DNA of 64,000 bases from Callorhinus ursinus (GCF_003265705.1 NW_020312859.1:4760145-4824144); one strand, 5' to 3'. Counted from the stretch's first letter, positions 49,101 to 61,141 are shown. The notes: generated by a model not told the origin, from the letters alone. A program made the numbers and translations.

Positions 49101-49419
49101 AGTCTGCAAAGGGGGAGCATGGCCACCACGGACAAATGGACGTCCTTTCATAACCCGTGCAAGCCGGGCTTCTCAGGACCTCAGTTAGGAGCCTGGGGGC
49201 CTTGACAAATGGCAGAGATCACCTTGGTCCCTCTGACACCCAAGTGTTTCTGTAGACAGGCTATGAAGTGGAATGGTGTGCGCGTGAAATCCCCCTAATC
49301 TAGGCTGATCCAGATGATTCATTGATTCTACAGAAATTTATTGAGCTTTGTGGTAGTCATTTGTCTGTTTATTCTCAGATCCATTTCTCGGCCTTCCCCG
49401 TTCTGCTTTGCATTGCTTA

Positions 49420-49482
49420 TCTGAGTATGTGTGTGACAGAGTGTACCTGTGAGTATGTGTGCGTGAGTGTGTGTGTGTTGTG
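49420..49482 (+). repeat. TG-rich low-complexity tract
   Basis: Imperfect TG dinucleotides interrupted by A and C. Confidence 0.8.
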
Positions 49483-50374
49483 GCAGGAAGGAGGGCAAGC
49501 CGGCCCCGACAGGGAGGGCACTGATGGGAGATTGGAGGGCGAAAGGAGAGCTGGTGTCCGGCTCCTCCCTCACTTCCTCGGGTAGCATATCTGGCAAGGG
49601 CCGCATCCCAGCTGTGGCACCAGCTTCTACCAGGCAGACCCACCAGAATTCCCGCCTCTGCCCGGCAGCCCCAGCTCCGGGGTCTGGCAGCTTCTCTGTC
49701 TCCCGTCGTCCGCTAGTTCCGGGGGTTGTCACAGTCTCCTGCTGGTGCCAATCTCTGCGTCACCCCTCTGCCCCCTGGTTAGCATCTCAGCTCCCCTGTC
49801 ACCAATGTCGTCAGCACCCCATGCTGAATTCCCTGCGTCTGAAACACCCAGAGTGGTCTCGAGCCCCCACCGGGGCCCTGGCTTGTAAAGGGCCTTCCCG
49901 TGGTCAGGACCTGGGGCTGGAGCTTCAGTGGAAGCCGAGGTAGACACAGTCTCTGTCCTCGTGGCCCTCCCAGGAAAGTTCACAAGGACATGGCCAGTTC
50001 AGAGCAGCCTGTCTCGAGCCTGGACAAAGCACTCTGAGTATCTGCCCACCACAGCTCCGGCCTCTCCCTCATGCATCTAGTATTCACTTCTCAAACACTA
50101 AGCAGGTCCTCCAGTGTCTGCTGGAAATGCAGACCTGAAAGGGGACTCAGGTCTGGTGAGGGAGTTGGGTAAGAAAAGAGACCCTCACAGAGCAGGGCCT
50201 GTGTGAACATAAAGGAAAACCAAAGCTTTGGTTGGGGTGGGGTTGGCTAGTCAGGGGAGCCTTCCTGGAGGAGGTGACACAGTGCTGCCTCAGCCAATGA
50301 GTAAGAGTCCAACAGACAAGAAGGACTGATAGTAACCTAAGATCACCTCTTGTGTTTCAACATTACTTGACTAG

Positions 50375-50500
50375 GTACCGCAACCCCACAAAGTAAGTGC
50401 TGTTACTACCCATTTCCAGATGAGCTAGCTGAGGCTCTCGATTAGTTATGTAACTTATCCAGGATCACACTGCTAGGATGTAGAGGAGGAGGGAGCAGGA
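50375..50500 (-). repeat. MIR relic
   Basis: 'agtaagtgctgttactacccatttccagatgag' and 'aacttatccaggatcacactgctaggatg'. Confidence 0.65.
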
Positions 50501-50706
50501 GTCTGAATCAGGGGTGGCTTCCCCACCGTGTTCTGCTGGCTTAAATAATAACAGTAAAGCCATGACAACAGCCAGTGGATCTAAATGAGTCATGTTTGGG
50601 CCCTGTGGTGGGTGGTTGTAAAGGAGTCAGTTTATGGAGGCCCCTCAATAATTCCCCAAGTTAGGGAATCATCCCCATTTTTCAGAAAGAGAAGCTGAGG
50701 TTGAAA

Positions 50707-50943
50707 GAGATTACAAAGCTTAGGGCACCTGGGTGGCTCTGTCAGTTAAGCATCCAACTCTTGGTTTCAGCTCGGGTCATGATCTCAGGGTTGTGAGATG
50801 GAGCCCCCTGTCAGGCTCTGTGCTGTGCGTGGAGGCTGATTGGGATTCTCTCTCCCTCTCCCTCTGTCCTTTCTCTCCACCTCTCTGTCTCTCTCTCCCT
50901 CCCCCTCTCCAAAAAAAAGTTTAAGGAGATTACAGAGCCTTAG
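50707..50943 (+). mobile_element. SINEC, + strand, with target duplication
   Basis: The body runs from 'ggcacctgggtggctctgtcag' (50724) to an A8 tail at 50911-50918. gagattacaaagcttag (50707-50723) and gagattacagagccttag (50926-50943) are the slightly diverged target copies. Confidence 0.93.
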
Positions 50944-51840
50944 TAAGGCCATGCATCTGCTCAGCAGCAAAAGCAAACTAGGAACCAGACCGGAATAGCT
51001 CCCAGTCTGGGGCCTTTCCTCCTGTCCCTCCCCATCTACTCCCAGACAGCACCTTGCATCCAGCACATAGTGGGGACTCAGGATGCAGTTAACCAGACCG
51101 AACTAGTTCCTTCCAGTTTCCCCTTGACCTCGTCTACAGCCGAGTACTTGTGGCAACCCCAAAGGCCCACATGGGGTCTGCCAGCCCAAGGTGCCATATA
51201 TAGCATTTGTCATCTGAGTGGTAACCCTCCCACAAAAGTTACTTTCCTAGAGAGACGCTTCCCTAGATAAACAAAGTTGCATAAGCATCTGACTATAGTC
51301 AGAGCCAAGAGGCACTTTGGTACATTACAGGCAACAAGTGAAATTGCTTCAAATGCAGGTGAATCTCTGTGACATCAACACCGAAAACACCTCCCATTCC
51401 TGCCAGGTTCTATCATTGCAGTGCATTCTGTAAGCCTCTAAGGATAAGAAACCAGGGGTTGAGGTTAAGATCCTTGCTCAAGGTTACATGGCTAGAATCC
51501 TGTTCTCATGCACTAAGGATACCCCACCACCTTCTCCCTCTCAGAGAAGTGGATTGTGCAAATAGGCCAAACAGCCTCTATAAGATGCTGTCTTCATATG
51601 TGACATTGGCTTCTGCTGGATCTCAGTGGTTAGAGTCAAAAGGTCACGAGACCAGAGTCATGAATTCAGCTGTTGTGGGGCCTATTGAGTCCAGGCCTTT
51701 CTGCTTACTAGCCTTATGATCTTATTTACTTGTTCTGCTGTCTGTAAAGTGGGATAATAATGCTACCCTGGCAGAATATGATAACCAACATATCTGTCAG
51801 TCTCCCATTAGGAAACAGAGGCTCACTCAAAGGGAGTAAC

Positions 51841-51863
51841 GGGGGGGGGGGGAGGGGAGGGGG
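51841..51863 (+). other. G-run, possible G-quadruplex
   Basis: G12-A-G4-A-G5 on the + strand. Four G-tracts of at least three can be drawn from it. Confidence 0.6.
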
Positions 51864-52979
51864 TTAGCAAGGTAGGAACAGAGTTAAGGGAAACCAACAG
51901 GGTGGGGTGCAGTATCCCCGAGTTAGAAGCAGAAGCCTCTGACAGTCAGCGCTAACCTCAGTGGCCCGACAGGGGCAGATCTAGAAGACATACACCCCAG
52001 CCTCCCTATGGCCTGCTTCGGCTCCCCTGTTGGCTGGACCCAACTGGAAACCAGAAGCCATGGAACCCCATGATGTAGTCCGTACAGGTCAGCATCCATC
52101 CCACAGCACAGAGCAGTCTGAAAGGGAGAAGTGGGAACATGGGGGAAGGGGGCGGTGGAGAAGACACCAAGCACAAGCGCCTCCTAGCACTCTGTTACCA
52201 ATATGGGGCGGAACGGGGGATGGGGAATCCCATGATTTCTGAGCCTACTGTGTACTCCAGCAAACTTAAAATTCCTGTAGTCCTTTTGGGGATTTCTGGC
52301 AAGACACACACTACATAGCTTTCTAGGTCCTCACTCTTTTGCCCTGCTCTCCCCGCCCCACCCCCCCGAAATCGTCCTGGACGTTTGCTCTCAGAAGAGC
52401 TAACTGCCCACGCTGGAATCATTTATCCACAATTGGATCTTGACGATCCATTGAAACAACTCCATTTGGATAATGAGCTGGATGGGGCCAGCCCTGTCTG
52501 TGTCTCCAGAGGCCATGGTGCTGCTACCATCCGAACCATCCCACTGGCGGGTTTGTTTGCACACCCGAGAATGTATTGGCCACTTGAATCTGTTATAAAT
52601 TACCAGTCTGGAAATAAATATCGTATCTGGGTCCCCAGTAAGTAACAGATGCATGAGTTCAGAGTGAGATAAATGCGTTTTGGATGCAAGCCTCTTTCCC
52701 ATTGCTCACAGACGGATGGAGGCAGGCCCGGTGCTGGTTTGCAGTCGATCTGTGTGCTGTGTGAGTGGGACTTAAATGAACTCAAAGTTCTTTTAAGGTT
52801 AGGAAGTTTCCTGAACCAGTTCTTGGCAAAGCCCCAGTAAAGCCCCAGTCAAGCAATACATTTCCTTTTATCTCCGTTGCTGAGGAATCTCGTGGTTAGA
52901 ACGTTTTCTCTTTGGGAACTCGATGGGGTCTTGGAGACCAGAGAGGGCCTTTTGACTCCCATGCAGTGTGCAGACAGGC

Positions 52980-53960
52980 CCACAGCATGCATGCATGCAT
53001 TCGATACGCATTTATCAAGGCTGATGGCCCAGGCCGACTTGTCGGTGCTGGGGACAAAGCCACGAGCAAACCGGATACAGCCCTGCCCTGTCAGCCCTCT
53101 CATTCCGCTGCAGAGACAGACAGTGAGCATGTCCATAAACAAGGAACATTCTGCCCTTGAGTGATAAGTGCCCTGAAGAAAAGTAAACCAGAGAAACGTG
53201 AGAGAGGCCTACATGGTGGTCAGGGGAGGCTCTCTGTGAGGTGACTGACAGCCAAGCGGAAGCCTGGCTGGAGGGAGAGAGCAAACCACCGAGCTCAGCG
53301 GGGACAGATGCAGCCTGCACAGGGAATGGCCTGTGCAAAGGCCTCTGGATGGAAACATGACTCCTGTGTCTGAAGAAGAGCAAGACGGCCTGTGAGCCAG
53401 GGGAAGAGTGGTAGGAACCAGGCATGCTGCCGGAGGGGAGGAAACAGGAACGCCACTAAGAGTGCCCCAGCCTCACCTCGGAGACCTGTTTATGCATGTA
53501 TGCCACCCACTGGCCTTTGCTGAAAGCTGCCCCCGGCTCTGAGTGCAGGCGCCATGGCCCAAGGGGAGAAAAGTACAAAACCGTATTGCAGCTCACGTGC
53601 TACGTGTTTCGTTGGGCACATGCAGAAGCCTGCAGGACTGCTCAGGAGGCAGGAGTTCTCATTGGAGGGGTGGTGCCGGGAAGCTGGGACATAGGGCCCG
53701 TGGGAGGGCATGGAGAGGGACACCTGGCACTGAGGCTAGAGACGGGTGATTAGTCCTGAGCTGGGACATCCGGACATGACTGCACACACCGCGGGGAGCC
53801 ATTGCAGGCTGTTGGGTGGGGAAAGAACATAATCCGATGTGCACTGGAGAGTTCACTCCAGTCAGAGGCAGATGCGCGGATGGGACCAGACTGGAGGCAG
53901 GGAGGCCAGCAAGCGGCCAGTGCTGTGGCCTGGGTCAGGAAGGACAAGGTCTGTAACTGG
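52980..53960. repeat. Unassigned ancient repeat copy
   Basis: 'gcacagggaatggcctgtgcaaaggcctctggatgg', 'ctggaggcagggaggccagcaagcggcc', 'agagttcactccagtcagagg'. Same phrases as the 19900-21360 family, about 1 kb long. Confidence 0.45.
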
Positions 53961-54369
53961 GAGTGACGATGTGGCTGATGGAAGAGGGTGGGCCTGAGAA
54001 ACCACATCCTTCTACACTCTAGGGGACTATTTTCTGTTCTGAAACCTACTCGAGAAAATTCCCAGTGTCTAATTCTTCCTGCAAGCTTGGGAAACCCTGT
54101 CCATCTTGACTTGAAGGAACAGAGAACTCCTGGTCCCTCTCACCTCCCTTCCTACTTCTCATGTGTCAGAGGGGGCTCCGTTTTGCATTAGAGGCAGAGC
54201 GGTGAGGGGGGAAGAGCTTCTGATCTCACCATCTCCCAAGCAGTCATGGTAGGCACCCAATAAATGTTTGCCAGATGACAATAAGATAGTATGTATGTTA
54301 AATCTTAGACTATAGTGCCTGGTGCATAGTAACTGCCATATAATCTTAATAGAAACACTGTATTGTAAA

Positions 54370-54510
54370 TCTAAGTACCCTCATTTGACGGCAAAAAAGC
54401 AACAGAGGCACAAGGAGGTTAAGTGTTAGCTCCAGACCACACAGCTCCTAAGGGTCAGAGTCAGGATTCAAACCCAGGCCATCGGGTCCAGAGTGTGTGC
54501 ACACGACCTC
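54370..54510 (-). repeat. MIR relic
   Basis: 'gaggcacaaggaggttaagtg', 'ccacacagctcctaagggtcagagtcaggattcaaacccagg'. Confidence 0.75.
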
Positions 54511-55844
54511 CTCCAGCCCTACCTTATTTAACTGTGCTCCCAGCCACTTGTTCATTGGACATTTGTTCTGAGTCTCACACTGTATGAGACTCTATAGAAA
54601 TTTTTTTTAAAACTTAGAGGAGGCAGTATTTGTCCTCAAGAAACTGATAACTTCACTAAGAAGTTAGCAAACAGATTTATTTAGGTGGGGCTGTTGATTC
54701 CTAGGGACTGTGGTTAATCCAGCAGTTCTGGCCACGCCGCCGGCCCTGGCTTGGTGCTGACAGTGAACTCTGGCATCTCTAGAGTATGCCCAGCAATGGG
54801 AAGGTACGTACTAGGTATTTAAGGAGCAAGGGGAAGATTGAAGTGGAGAAATACACTGGGGGCTCAAAAACAAGTCTTTGAATCGGACAGCGGATCCAGA
54901 ACTGGAAAGATGCCTCTGTCTGTTTCACCATAAACCATACAGATGGTAATTCTGGCTCATTTCCTGAGTGAGAGGGCCTGGAGGCAGCTCATCCCCTCCC
55001 CTCCAACAGGACAGAAAGATGGGTCACCAACATTGGAGACAAAACTAGGGATTCATCAACGGTTTGGGCTCGTTTTCTCCTGAGATGGTTAACCCTAAAG
55101 CAAAATGGATTTCAGGGCTGTCCATGACCTCTCCTCCAGCAGGGCTCTGTAACTGGCACCTGCAGTTTGGAAAAAGTATCTGTCCATCCATTCGTTCGCT
55201 CACTCATGTATTCATTCCATAAATACTATGTTTGATGGTATGTACTAAATGCAAATCTTTGTCCAAAACTTTACTCTACCCAGTGTGATAGAATTCCTCT
55301 CTGGAACTAGAAGGGGGATCCTCCATGTATCACCATAGCCAGGCAAAAGAGAAGGCTCTCTTCAACCTCTTCCCCAATGATGAGGGTTATGGAGCACAGA
55401 GTAACCCCATACCAGATGCGGCAGGGCCTCCTGGGACACTGAAATATACAGGGATATCAGAAACTGGCCTCTGAATCAGAAAGTGGCTTTATCAGCCTCT
55501 AAGTTACACCTGCACGGGGTCCTCCCTGGTGAGTGGGACTTCCCATTCCAAGCTCCGCCGTGTGGCACAGAGAGGCACTGTGGCATTCTTTCCCATTTTT
55601 TTTCTAATTGTTACTAATGCAAGGGGCCAACGATGCAATGGTTGTCTTCCGTCAGGTGCCCTACAGAGACTCACAGTGTTCTGCACAGTTAGGACCCAGG
55701 AAAGACTTTTTGGTGGTTTATGTCCCACAGAAACGCCACAGTTCCTTCTCCACCTCTGTCTGCGTACATGGGCATAAGTAACAGCCACCCAGTTTTGCTT
55801 CCAAGGCAAGCCTATATGGGTCCCTTCCAAGTTACTACTATAAT

Positions 55845-55965
55845 AGCTAACGTTTAGTGATTTAATAAGTGCTTGCCATACGTTACTTATTTCATCTTTG
55901 CCACTTCCCTGGGAAGTGTCTAATGCTATTCTCATTTTGCTTGTGAGGAAAGCATGTCTTGGAAA
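55845..55965 (-). repeat. MIR relic
   Basis: 'atagctaacgtttagtgatttaataagtgcttgccatacg' and 'ctattctcattttgcttgtgaggaa'. Confidence 0.6.
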
Positions 55966-56040
55966 GGATAACTATTAATATTATGGTATTTGCGAGCTTT
56001 GACTGGAAGCCCTTCACTCTGCTTCTCTCCTGTCATCTAG

Positions 56041-56077
56041 GGATACCATCGACCTCGGCACTACATTGCAACTCAGG
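56041..56077 (+). CDS. PTPRT: PTPRT exon D: 37-bp exon, IATQG motif start
   Basis: A short 37-bp exon with acceptor CATCTAG ending at 56040 and donor GTAAGT starting at 56078. It encodes GYHRPRHYIATQ plus the first base of a Gly codon. The conserved PTP motif IATQGP is therefore split by the following intron. The reading frame is fixed by both neighbours: phase 0 in and phase 1 out. Gene-prediction programs could miss so small an exon, but removing it would shift the frame of exon E. Confidence 0.94.
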
Positions 56078-56389
56078 GTAAGTGCTCTCCTTTTCCTCGA
56101 AGGGGTCCTCACCCTTCACTGGAAGAGAGGAATGGGCTTCTGCCAGCAAAAAAGTCGCACAAACATAGGTCCTTGGGAGCGTCCATTTGTTTGGGAAGGA
56201 AAGAGGTGATGAATTCAGCTCTAGGGGGGAGGGATATGAGTGAGAGATGAAGGAGGTGTCGCTAGGAAATGGCACAGGCAGGGCAGACCCAAAGCCTCAG
56301 CCTCAGGCACATACCCTCGGGATCCACCATCCGAAACTAGAGCTGATGGTGCCTTATCTCCTTGACGAATGTGTGCCTAGAAGAGAGAG

Positions 56390-56820
56390 GTACTCAGCCA
56401 TTCTGGAGAACAACTTGGCAGTACATTATCAGAGGCTCAAAAATGATCCTACCTCCCAAACCCTCTGGGGAGGAAATCCTGTGGATAATTATATATGTGG
56501 ACAGTGACATATACAAAGATACTCGTCCCAGTGTTATTTCTAATAGGAAAAAAGTGAAAAATCTTAAGTGCCCAACAGTTGGTAGATTGCTTAAATAAAG
56601 TGTGATACTTCTATATTATAGAAAATTATGCAGTGAACACGTACCATGCTTGGTAAGAATTTTTAAGAGCATGCAAAAATGCATATAATGATGCATATAA
56701 AAATGCATATAATTGCTTATTACAGAAAATGTATATGTATAAATACATATATATATATATACATATACAGAAAAATGCTATTCAGATTTTTATATCAAAT
56801 ACATGTATTACTTTTGTAAT
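56390..56820 (+). mobile_element. Old L1 3' fragment
   Basis: 'tactcagccattctggagaacaacttggcag', 'atacaaagatactcgtcccagtg', 'aaatcttaagtgcccaacagttggtagattg'. These are L1M-type 3' sequences. (TA)n at 56743-56768. Confidence 0.7.
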
Positions 56821-57302
56821 TGTAAAAGCAATGAAGGCCCAGGGAATTGAAAGAAATTTCCAAGGAAATTGCTTTGGACTCTCAGATCCTATCTCCCTTT
56901 CCTTGTCATTTCTTTTCCCTCCCTCCTGTTTGGGCTCCAGAGGAATGCTCCTTGTGTTTGTCAAGCTCAAAATCAGGCCTCTACTGTTTGCACTGTGAGC
57001 ATCCGGCTCCTGGCAGCTCTCTGTCCTCCTCTCCGCCCCCTGCAATCCCAATTTCCTCCCTGTCTCTCACTGAAGTTCTGGAGCCCAATTTTTATGAAAA
57101 CTCCCTTAAGCTATTTTATTAATCCATAATACAGTCCCGATAAGGTGATGGATGGGGGGCAAGTGGGGCTGGGGGACAGCCTCTGAGTAGGAGGACAGCG
57201 GAGGGAAGAGGAAAGGCTGTGGACATTTCCATGGATGCTGTAGACCATGCTAGTTTGGAATGCCGCTTTGCTTTTCCATACTCTGGCCCTGGTCTCAGTG
57301 AC

Positions 57303-57385
57303 TCGGGTGTCCCGGCGAGAATCATCCGGCCTCGCTCTCGCTCCCCTGTGCGGAGCCCGGACCGACCAATCAGGAGGGACGGCCT
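57303..57385 (+). promoter_or_regulatory. Small CpG cluster with CCAAT box (speculative)
   Basis: About ten CpGs in 85 bp, with ACCAATCAG at 57365-57373, ending roughly 55 bp before exon E. It is too short for a formal CpG island. Regulatory role is not shown. Confidence 0.25.
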
Positions 57386-57441
57386 CTTGGCTGCCTCCGT
57401 GCACTTGTGGTCTTTGACCCTGTCACCTTCTCTGTCGGCAG

Positions 57442-57539
57442 GTCCGATGCAGGAGACCGTCAAGGACTTTTGGAGAATGATCTGGCAGGAGAACTCGGCC
57501 AGCATCGTCATGGTCACGAACCTCGTGGAAGTGGGCAGG
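57442..57539 (+). CDS. PTPRT: PTPRT exon [10 protein letters not shown] and VTNLVEVGR
   Basis: The exon is 98 bp. The acceptor TCGGCAG ends at 57441 and the donor GTAAGC starts at 57540. Two bases finish the Gly codon of the previous exon, then [16 protein letters not shown] and [16 protein letters not shown] follow. These are the conserved FWRMxW helix and a central beta strand of the PTP D1 fold. [10 protein letters not shown] is PTPRT-like; by memory PTPRM has TIYDFW and PTPRK VYDFW. A CpG-rich patch lies 60-140 bp upstream in the intron. Confidence 0.95.
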
Positions 57540-58744
57540 GTAAGCCCCTCCCGCAGTTACCTGGACAGAGGTTGCTGGCCCTGCCCTCCCGAGCATCTCT
57601 CTGTTCTGTGCCTTATGGCATGTGCCCCCACTCAACACTTCACCCTCACAACGACCTGCGTGGGAGAAATCCTCACCCCTGCTTCCCATTCGGGGAATAT
57701 AGCCTTTCCCTCCGCGTCATCACTTTCTCCACCCTCGCTCCGTTGATGATGTCATCTCATACCCTTTGGGGAAATGAAAGCCATCGGACGTGAACGCTCA
57801 TCTTCACACCACAAAGCCACAATCCTACTTGCATCTACAGCCATCTTCTCATTTTTCCCCTCTGTTATCAGGGTGAACCATAAAACATGGCCGTTTTTGT
57901 TGACCCAAATGGTAGACTATCTGCTGTTTCTATGGAAGAAGTGACTCTTGCCCTTTCAAGGGCAATCCCAGTGCCTTGTATCACAGATTCTATGCAAGAA
58001 TTTTCTCATTTCCCCTCTCACTCGAAGAGTAACTCTTTTTCTCATTGCTAGATTATTCCCCTGAACCTACGGAACATCCTGAGTGCCTTCCCCCTGAAAA
58101 TACAAAACAGGCAAATGAAAAGGATTCTCTTCTCCCCACTTTTCTGCCAGACTCTAAAGACTCATACACAGGCTCTGTTTCTCCACTCCAGTTCTCTTCT
58201 CCCCTCTCCATCCCACCCATAGTGAGACGGTCAGTATCACCAGCATCCTTCATGTTGACGAATCCAACTGCCACTTCTTTCTTCTCATCGAACTCAGCCC
58301 CTCAGAGCATCCGACCCTTTGCTCCCTTACCTCTAAACCTTGATATTCCTCAGGGTTCAGGCCTTGGTCTCCTGCTCTGCTCTATCTCAACTCTCTCCTA
58401 CGTCGTCCTTAGCTACTCCTAGGGCTTGGAAATGGGACTGCTATGCCCAGCTTGCTTTTGCTCACTTCCTAAACTGTGGCATGTGGGTGGGTGGGCTTGC
58501 TGGGTTGAAAGGCAGGGTGCACAACACTAGAAGGAAGAGGGCTTCTCTACTTACCGTAGGAACTAACCGAAGAGTGGGCAGGTAAGTTTTTGTTTTGGCA
58601 AAGAACTAGATAACCCATTAAAATAAAGAGTCCTGGCCTCCAAGATCATGGGAAAGAGAGAATCTGGGCTGTCATCATAATCCAGGAAAGGGCTGTGGAC
58701 ATCTCGTGGCCTCATAGGGTTCTAGGGCCGAGAGAGACTTTATC

Positions 58745-58865
58745 CTTGAGCTCACTCTCACCTCATCCCTTCCCCGGCTTTACAGATGAGGAAACAGGCC
58801 CCGAGGGGCTGGAGCATCTACCCCTTAGTCCTCCAGCCAGAGCCCGGCCACGATCTCTGACTCTT
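58745..58865 (-). repeat. MIR relic
   Basis: 'tttacagatgaggaaacaggccccgagg' is the MIR core on the minus strand. Confidence 0.5.
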
Positions 58866-59194
58866 AACTCTCATGCTAGTGTCGTGGCCCCTCCACTCAC
58901 AACTGCTCCCCAAGGACCCAGGCCCAGGGAGCAGCTACTGTGGACAAAAAGGCCAGGCTAGGATTTAAGAATTCAGAGGCAAATTCCAGCCCATTCTATA
59001 ACATATCTCATCTTGGAGACAGATTCCCTCGATGGACAGTTCGTGAATCTAATTTGGATTTGGGGAGGGAACAGGGGAGCAGTCTCTTGACAGAACTCCT
59101 GCTAGGAGCCAAACACCATGCCTGACTCTCCCTGTGCATTACTTCATTTTGATTCCAACAACTGCACGAGGCAGTGTTTCTGGTAATTACTCAG

Positions 59195-59515
59195 GTGGCC
59201 TGGCTTTGCATCCTGGCTCCATCCCTTCGTGACTTTGGACAATTTTCTTAGTCTCTCAATGCTTCTGATTCCTCATCCGTAAAACGGGGTGATAATCATA
59301 TCTGTAGAGGTTGTAGTGATAAGCGATTAAAATAATACAGGTAAGAACACTTAGCAAGCAGTTTGAGACACTATAAGCTGTCAGTAAGCTTTAGCTATCT
59401 GTATTAATAGGAAGTTGAGCCTCAGAGAGATTTCAGCACTTTTTGGAAGCTTCACAGCTGCTAAGCGTTAGAACCAAGCAATGCATCCGTTTGCCTGCCA
59501 AGCCTGTTGCGCTAT
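59195..59515. repeat. MIR relics, + then - orientation
   Basis: 'gcatcctggctccatcccttcgtgactttggacaa' and 'ttcctcatccgtaaaacggggtgataat' are + strand MIR. 'ttgagcctcagagagatttcagcac' and 'cacagctgctaagcg' after 59410 read as a second, minus-strand piece. Confidence 0.7.
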
Positions 59516-59517
59516 AC

Positions 59518-59842
59518 CAGCGTTTCCCTAAGTGGGTTCCATGGGATGCTAGTCTGCAGGATGCCTAGTGAGAAGAGGGTTCCATGGTTAAATACGTTTG
59601 GGAAATGCTGTGTATTGTTTGCCCCTCTCGGAGAGTCGAAAACACATTAGCGTTAGCACGTTCAACGAGCTGAGGAGTCTTGTAGCAGAGCGGCCTGTTT
59701 AACTTTGTTTAATCCAGCATTTCCCAAACTCATTTGACCACAAAACCTTTTTTTGTTTGTTTGTTTTTTTTGTTTCTTGTTTTTTTTTTTTTACCTAACA
59801 CCTATTAGCACCCAGCGGAACACACTGTGGGAAATGCCACTC
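59518..59842. mobile_element. hAT-like DNA element with terminal inverted repeats
   Basis: Left end 'cagcgtttccctaagtgggttcc' and right end 'ggaacacactgtgggaaatgcc' are inverted copies. An internal pair ('gggaaatgctg' near 59600, 'ccagcatttcccaaact' near 59714) may mark two nested or paired elements. A T/G run lies at 59748-59792. Confidence 0.55.
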
Positions 59843-60189
59843 TAGGCCGCGCGGCGTCCCCCGGAATGGTAATGCTTTTGTTCTTTTTAGGGGAAAACAA
59901 TGATCTCTTTCTCGTCCCGCGGAGTGTGACCTAGAGTCCAATGTGGGACTGGCTTGTCACCGGCATCTGCACCCACCGCCCGGGCAGAGAGCCGTTGTGT
60001 GGACTCTTCCCTTTTAGTCCCGCTCCTCGCATCCTTCTCCCAACCGAGAGCCTTTCTCCTTCCAGCCCCCAGTCACCACCTCTGAATAGTAATGGCCCTC
60101 TCCCCACCCCTCTGCTTCCACCCCCTCACTGCTTCCCACTTTTATGCTCATCTCTGCTCCACTGACGCCGCCCCGCTGCCCCACCTGAT

Positions 60190-60310
60190 CTAGCAGAAAA
60201 AGGGCTCAGCCAGAGGTAGAAAACTGGCCCCGTGACCTGGGACCAGCTGTCTGACCTCCAAACTTGAGCTCTGTTTCCATCTGTAAATGGGGTAATACCA
60301 GCTGCCTATC
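60190..60310 (+). repeat. MIR relic
   Basis: 'aaactggccccgtgacctgggaccagctgtctgacctccaaactt', 'tgtttccatctgtaaatggggtaat'. Confidence 0.7.
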
Positions 60311-60587
60311 TCACCTTGATCACTTCGCTCACCTAGTACGATAATGGACTTGGAGATTTTAAGGAGCTCTGCCAAAGAAGGTACTACCATTATTCCTAAT
60401 GGCTCCAGGGCCTTTGGGAGCGGGCGTGGCCCTGTGCAGTTTGCCAGTCCCCGGCCAGCTGACAATCCCTTGGACCGAAATTCCACCCAAATCGCCCTCG
60501 GGTTTATCGGACCAGGAAGGCCAGACGAGGCGGCTGCTCACGCTCGGCCACGCCCTCGTCCATCCTTGTCTCTGCCCTTCCTCACAG

Positions 60588-60704
60588 GTGAAGTGTGTGC
60601 GATACTGGCCGGATGACACGGAGGTCTACGGGGACATTAAAGTCAGCCTGATTGAGACAGAGCCCCTGGCGGAGTACGTCATACGCACCTTCACCGTCCA
60701 GAAG
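60588..60704 (+). CDS. PTPRT: PTPRT exon F: KCVRYWP motif
   Basis: The exon is 117 bp (39 codons, phase 0 at both ends). The acceptor CTCACAG ends at 60587 and the donor GTAAGC starts at 60705. It begins [20 protein letters not shown] and ends VIRTFTVQK. KCxxYWP is a conserved PTP motif. As a symmetric exon its skipping would keep the frame but delete a core strand of D1. The next exon, which should carry the WPD loop, is not found in the remaining 3.3 kb, although 400 bases there are unknown. Confidence 0.95.
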
Positions 60705-60789
60705 GTAAGCTTCCCCGTGGCTGCGGGCAACCTGTGCCCTGGACAAGCCAGCTGTTCGTTCATCCAGCACACTCGCTGAGCGAGGGTCT

Positions 60790-61120
60790 GCTCTGTGCCC
60801 ACCCTGTGCCTGGCTGCAGGGACAGATCAGCAATCGAGTTGGATGCGGATTCTGCTCCAGAGGATTGCCCACCCCCTCTAGCGGGAGGGACAAACAGAAT
60901 TCAACAGACAAATAAATGGACTGATGCCACATGGTGATAAAAGCCATGGAAGAAACCTGCCACGAGTGCAGACAGGAAGATGAGGTGGTCAGAGAAGGCT
61001 TCCTGGAGGAAGAGACATTTAGGCAGACAAGGATGGATGAGAAGGAGCCAGCTGAGGGAAGAGCAGGAGGAACCCTATGCCAGGCAGAAAGAAAGACATA
61101 TGCAGAGTCATGGGGAAAGA
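60790..61120. repeat. Unassigned ancient repeat, fragment
   Basis: 'tgcccaccctgtgcctggctgcagggacagatcagcaat', 'gtggtcagagaaggcttcctggaggaagagac', 'gacaaggatggatgagaaggagccag'. Same family as 19900-21360. Confidence 0.45.
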
Positions 61121-61141
61121 AGATCGCAACGTGTTCCAGGC

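Larger units (their letters stand above)
56078..57441 (+). other. PTPRT: Intron between exons D and E (1.4 kb)
   Basis: Contains an old L1 3' fragment (56390-56820) with a TA run, unassigned DNA, and a CpG-rich patch at 57303-57385. Confidence 0.85.
57540..60587 (+). other. PTPRT: Intron between exons E and F (3.0 kb)
   Basis: Holds MIR relics (58745-58865, 59195-59520, 60190-60310) and a hAT-like element (59518-59842). 57540-58740 and 59850-60180 show nothing I can name. Confidence 0.85.
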
